Assembly: GCA_963573305.1 (NCBI GenBank)
Contig: OY754330.1
Location: forward strand, 17,022,596-17,086,595
Length of the DNA: 64,000 nt
Direction of reading: 5' to 3'
DNA from: Pyrrhosoma nymphula
Lineage: Eukaryota; Arthropoda; Insecta; Odonata; Coenagrionidae
Part shown: piece after piece, positions 59,919 to 64,000 of the stretch
How the letters are laid out: each line of letters opens with the position of its first letter
Position numbering within the stretch: the stretch's first letter is position 1
Position numbers and translations under genes: made by a program
Notes under the pieces: model-generated
The model's input: the letters and a program-made list of their open reading frames with translations, nothing else
Told to the model about the DNA's origin: nothing
The model's database searches: none

Positions 59919-61831
59919 AATTCAATTTTTTTCCAAAGAAATAAACGGCCAATTAAAGCACTGAACGTTGGCATTTAAAAAAACCGCCTTATTACGGCAA
60001 CCAATTCTAGTGTATACATAGGTACAATGAGTTTATTGTATACATAGATTGCTACTGGGTGCCAGACGCCAAGAGCCAAATGACTGTGAGAATACAATTA
60101 AATTCGATGCTGGAAATATATATAATATGCATTCAATCTTATAGCAGATTTAACTTAATTAAAGCTTTGGATTCTCAGTGTTATAACCAAAATATAGATT
60201 GGAAAACAAGTTGAGCATCTTATTTGTAATAGGGGGCTCAATTATTGCATTAGCTCTCAAGCTATTCCCATTGATATACGGAATAGACTTTTAAAGTATT
60301 GCATTTCAAAGGGGTTGTGACGGTATCCAAGTTTCCTCCATATTAAACGAAAAAACTGCCTTTCCCTGTGCTTCTGATACTCGTTGATCTGCAAGGGCAC
60401 GAGGTATAGTGCTTCCATTATTGCTTACAAGAGGCAATTTCAGCGGACAACTTAAAATTTGTTAGGCTCCGTAAATTGGATAGATAAAGTCACGTGGTGG
60501 ACGCTTATCCAGGCCTTTAGACAGGAAACCGTAACGACTCCAACACATCCTTTTAATTTGATCGTTTCAACTTTTTACGTCTTAGCAAATTGAATATATC
60601 ACGAACGAAACGAACGAAATCACAAAAACCTATCGCTATCTTCACAAATATATTAACTATTAAAAAAACTCATTTTTAAATAAATAAAAAATGTTGAAAG
60701 ATACACACAAAATGATTTTACTGCACATATTCTCTCAATGTTCATTGCAAGATAAATATATTAAATGATGGTAGCTGAGCTTATAAGAGAGAATTTAGCC
60801 GACATCTTACCCAGCCGAAATCAATAACAAGGTGGTGAGACTCCACCATGCTACAACAGAAGAGAGGCCACCTAAGGCTTAGGTATTTTGAGGAGGATTA
60901 ATGAGCCACATTAAAAGCTAAGCATGCAAGATTAATTAATCCGCAGATTATGGCGTTCCTTCCTTTTTCTTGCAGCAACTTTTAGATCGCATAAGAGGAG
61001 GCGAGTTTGTTCTCCGGCACACCGCGGCCCTCTTGCTTTGTGACGCGATCTCTTGGAGGCTTGCGGAGCAGGCAGTACTACCGTGGATGATGGCCGGGAG
61101 TTAGACCACCGCTCCGTGCCTCGCTCGGTGCTGGGAAGATGCGAGTTCCGGGAGCATGTGGGAGTGCGGGGAGGTTGAGAGGGTGGTCGGGATGTGGGTG
61201 AGAGGCTGAGGGGAAGACGGAGGACGGGACACAGGTGCGAAGGAGGCGGAAATTCGTGGAGACGCGCAACTCGAGACGCAAAGCATCGGTTTATTATTCG
61301 GCCTCCTTTCAAGCGAATTGCTTGAGATCCACCCACTTTGCACTCCGCGGATACCCGGAACACGCGGTTACCGGAATGAATGCAGCGCACAGAGTTCTCC
61401 GATTTGCCACGCGCGATTTCCAATGCGCTCTGAAGTGTCTGCCTCGGAACTTTTCGATAGGCAAGTACTGAGACCTGCTGTCGTCACAATTCCACCCTCA
61501 CCGAACATCGGTTCGAGCAGCTTTTCATTGTGTACCTACGGTACAAATGCGGCAACATCAGACATCACATCAGTCGGTACCTACCCATAGAAATGCTCAC
61601 TGATGGCTGCTTCGAATTGCCTTTAGGAAATTCGAGGCAGATAAAATGTCAGATCATTGCAGTTAACACACCAATTGACTGCGTGGTTACAGGGCGCGAA
61701 TTTGACGGCCGAGCTATTTCAACAAATTATAACCCACGAAATCAGGACCTTGACGCTTCTATTAGGATATCCTCTACCCTTTTACCCAAAGAAAGAGATG
61801 CAATTTCAATGTAAATGGAAATGAAAATAAA
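59919..61831. other. no gene recognised; GC-rich CpG patch at 60960-61480
   Basis: 60960-61480 is the most CpG-rich stretch near the right end (GCGAGTTTG, CACACCGCGGCCC, CGCACAGAG). It yields a 163-codon minus-strand frame (60932-61423) overlapped by several others. That frame is rich in S, P and R with no known domain. A promoter or CpG-rich exon is possible but unproven. Confidence 0.35.
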
Positions 61832-62008
61832 AATTGTGATTCTTCCCTCAGCGTGAAACACATCCTGACTGACTGTGATGACTATCGGGCGGTACGCAAT
61901 ATCTTTAATGTTTCAGAGGATATTAATCAATAACTTGATGATAACCCAGAGCACATCGATATTTTAATAAAATATTTACAATTTTCTGGACTTTTCAGAA
62001 AACTTTGA
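61832..62008 (+). pseudogene. LINE C-terminal tail (RNase H-bearing clade-like)
   Basis: One frame reads NCDSSLSVKHILTDCDDYRAV, RNIFNVSEDINQ, a TAA, then LDDNPEHIDILIKYLQFSGLFRKL and a stop at 62006-62008. A zinc-knuckle-like C followed by S-V-K-H-I-L-x-x-C, and the end LIKYLQxSGL, are usual at the C-terminus of LINEs with an RNase H domain (I, Loa and relatives). A single stop breaks this copy. The upstream frame to 61814 is not recognisable as LINE sequence. Confidence 0.6.
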
Positions 62009-64000
62009 CGTTGTTATTAATATCTCTGTTTTATACACATATTTTAAATTTAAAAATTCATCATTGTTTATAATAATAATAGGTAAGTCGAAAATAATTA
62101 ACTTTGACAAAATTTGAACAGTATGAGGTGCAAAATGACCCTTGCAGTCGATGCACCCTATTAATCCAATCCTACTACTACTACAAGAGACGCAATTCAC
62201 ATGAGAATCAAGCACAGATATGGTATTACATGATATTGTGGTGTGCGGTATTTCACAGATTTATATTCATACGAAATAGTTTCATTACCATTAGGTTAAC
62301 CTTGAATGGTGCAAAAGCTATATCCTTATTTTACATACACACTGGTCATCCCCTTTCTTCACAATCATACTGTTGGTTGAATTTATAAGTAAGGGTAGGG
62401 CTCACCCCGTTCTACAAACAATTAGGAAAATATGCTATTGACTTTTTTTAAAAGCCTACGAGCTAAAAATATGCTATATTAATACATGCAATAATTCCTT
62501 TCACAGGGCCACCTGCGGTTTTTTCCTCCGTTCTGACAGTCACATCATCTCCATTCACTTCAACAATTTCATTAGAGCTGAGACGACAAAAAACACTCCG
62601 CGCAAAATACATGTATACTTTTTTCATCTTTTCGGAATGAGAAATGAACCTCTAGGCAGATTAAACTGCCCTCGGTTAAAATGAAACGTCACTCCTCGCG
62701 AGTGCAGAAGAAATGATTGTCCGAGTCAGCAGGAGACGGAGTCAGGAGTGTTAATAAAAATATATCACCATAAATGAACTACTAAATTTCATAGGAAATT
62801 ACTTGCAAAACAGAAATAAAATAAAGCAACATATATTTATTTATTCATAGCTCTGAAGGGAAGAGCAAATTTTGTTTTGAGAAAGTGGTTTCATTTAGTT
62901 GATTTCTCAGGTTGAGCTGAAAAATGTATGAGTTCTCTATGCTAATGTATGTCTAAGGAGCCATTACACCCATAACGGAAAGAGGTATTAGGAGGATTAT
63001 TCTATAAGATTAAGAGCAAATACACTAATATACAATTTAGTTTCACCAGTTTTAACTACATTGACTTCTACATTGTTTTATCTAAAAAGTATAAACGATG
63101 GCTTTTAGTTTAAAACTACAATTTGAGGAGAGTAGTAGCAGTTACTTTTAAAAATGTGAATTATGCTCATTAAAACAGATATTTGACAAAATATATGTAA
63201 TATATGATTTATTATGCATATGGAAAATGTATACAGCTTTCTTAAAAAGGAAAATGAAAATTAAATATCGAAGAAAATACCGGGTTTGGCGAGAGATTTT
63301 CTTTTCACGGCCATCAAAATGTACCCGTTCATTTTAAGTTGACGAAAGTTTCTAATGGAAAATTGGAATGGAATGAAAATTCCCGCAGGAATACTCTTAA
63401 GGAAACCATATGCATGAAAAACACTTACCAAGGAGAGAATCTGGCAAGCAATCTCTTCATTCTAACGGATTGTGACATGTTATTCTGAAGATTTTAATTT
63501 TGAAATTAAAAAGGATGCCATACGAAAATAAATTGAATAAATATTTTTGGAAAGGTTTCTTTTAATCGGGCTTTAAATCTCAAACACTTTATGAAGAATT
63601 ACGTGTTTGATAGGGCATCAAGCTAAAATTTATCAATTACTAATATCAAAATGTTTCAGAATTATTATGAAATCAAAGTTTTGGCTATTCAGGCATTCAC
63701 AGTCATTACATGCATTAACATGCTCCTCTTCTTAATCTCACCGTGACTATTTCATAGCCACTCAAAAGAACCTCAAAGAGGTATGCTTTCGTTGCATCAT
63801 CAAAGGTTGATAAAATAATATTTGATGCAGCCAGAAACTCTTGAAATCCCAACCACGCATTTCAATTACATCGCACAAGACCCATAGACTAGTAACGACG
63901 AATTCTATGGCGGTGACGGTGATTCTGAGCTTTCCAATTACTTTGTTATGAATGAAGGACGGCTGATACTCGTTGGACGAAATGTCAACACGATTACGGA
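62009..64000. other. no gene recognised
   Basis: AT-rich with a short ATT-type run near 62070. Frames do not exceed 94 codons and none is recognised. The sequence runs to the window end without a repeat boundary. Confidence 0.45.

Noticed and set aside
60932..61423. 163-codon minus-strand frame, the longest outside the mariner and satellite apart from the overlapping plus-strand mariner shadow
   Set aside because: Low-complexity S/P/R-rich translation of CpG-rich DNA, overlapped by other frames, with no domain.

Overview
The window looks like intergenic, repeat-dense nuclear DNA of an arthropod, probably an insect. It is AT-rich and holds a decayed mariner, Penelope-like elements (PLEs), several LINE 3' ends, tRNA-derived SINE-like heads, MITEs with TTA or TTAA target duplications, and a long satellite array. 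I found no intact host gene, no rRNA and no convincing functional tRNA. Nearly all longer reading frames are either transposon remnants or chance frames. Species cannot be fixed from this sequence.

Layout. 67-1383 is a mariner with a broken transposase on the minus strand. 4020-18937 is a head-to-tail array of about 59 units with an exact 253-bp period. Its interior is almost uniform, and its edge units are more diverged. 19.5-24.1 kb holds an inverted repeat with a hammerhead-like core, SINE-like sequence, the first copy of a 359-bp dispersed repeat, and a short PLE copy with a 15-bp target duplication. 26.7-34.6 kb holds two copies of a TTA-flanked MITE family (one carrying a nested TTAA-flanked foldback element), three LINE 3' fragments, the second 359-bp repeat copy, a 200-bp hairpin, a SINE head and a foldback element with hammerhead-like cores in both arms. 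36.5-37.1 kb is a piggyBac-like MITE. 40.8-44.1 kb contains further inverted repeats and a PLE remnant with a recognisable GIY-YIG segment between inverted arms. 45.9 kb has the best minimal hammerhead-like sequence. 48.3-48.9 kb is a further inverted-terminal element. 53.3-54.6 kb has two adjacent TTA-flanked MITEs. 59.6 kb and 61.8 kb hold LINE C-terminal remnants.

The most interesting theme is the recurrence of small hammerhead-ribozyme-like cores (CUGANGA, stem II, GAAAC, often followed by GUC). They occur in at least seven places, mostly in the arms of inverted repeats, and twice beside recognisable PLE protein remnants. This fits the known association of hammerhead variants with the terminal repeats of PLEs. 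It suggests that several of the unclassified foldback repeats here are PLE terminal repeats that have lost their coding part. The satellite array is the other striking structure.
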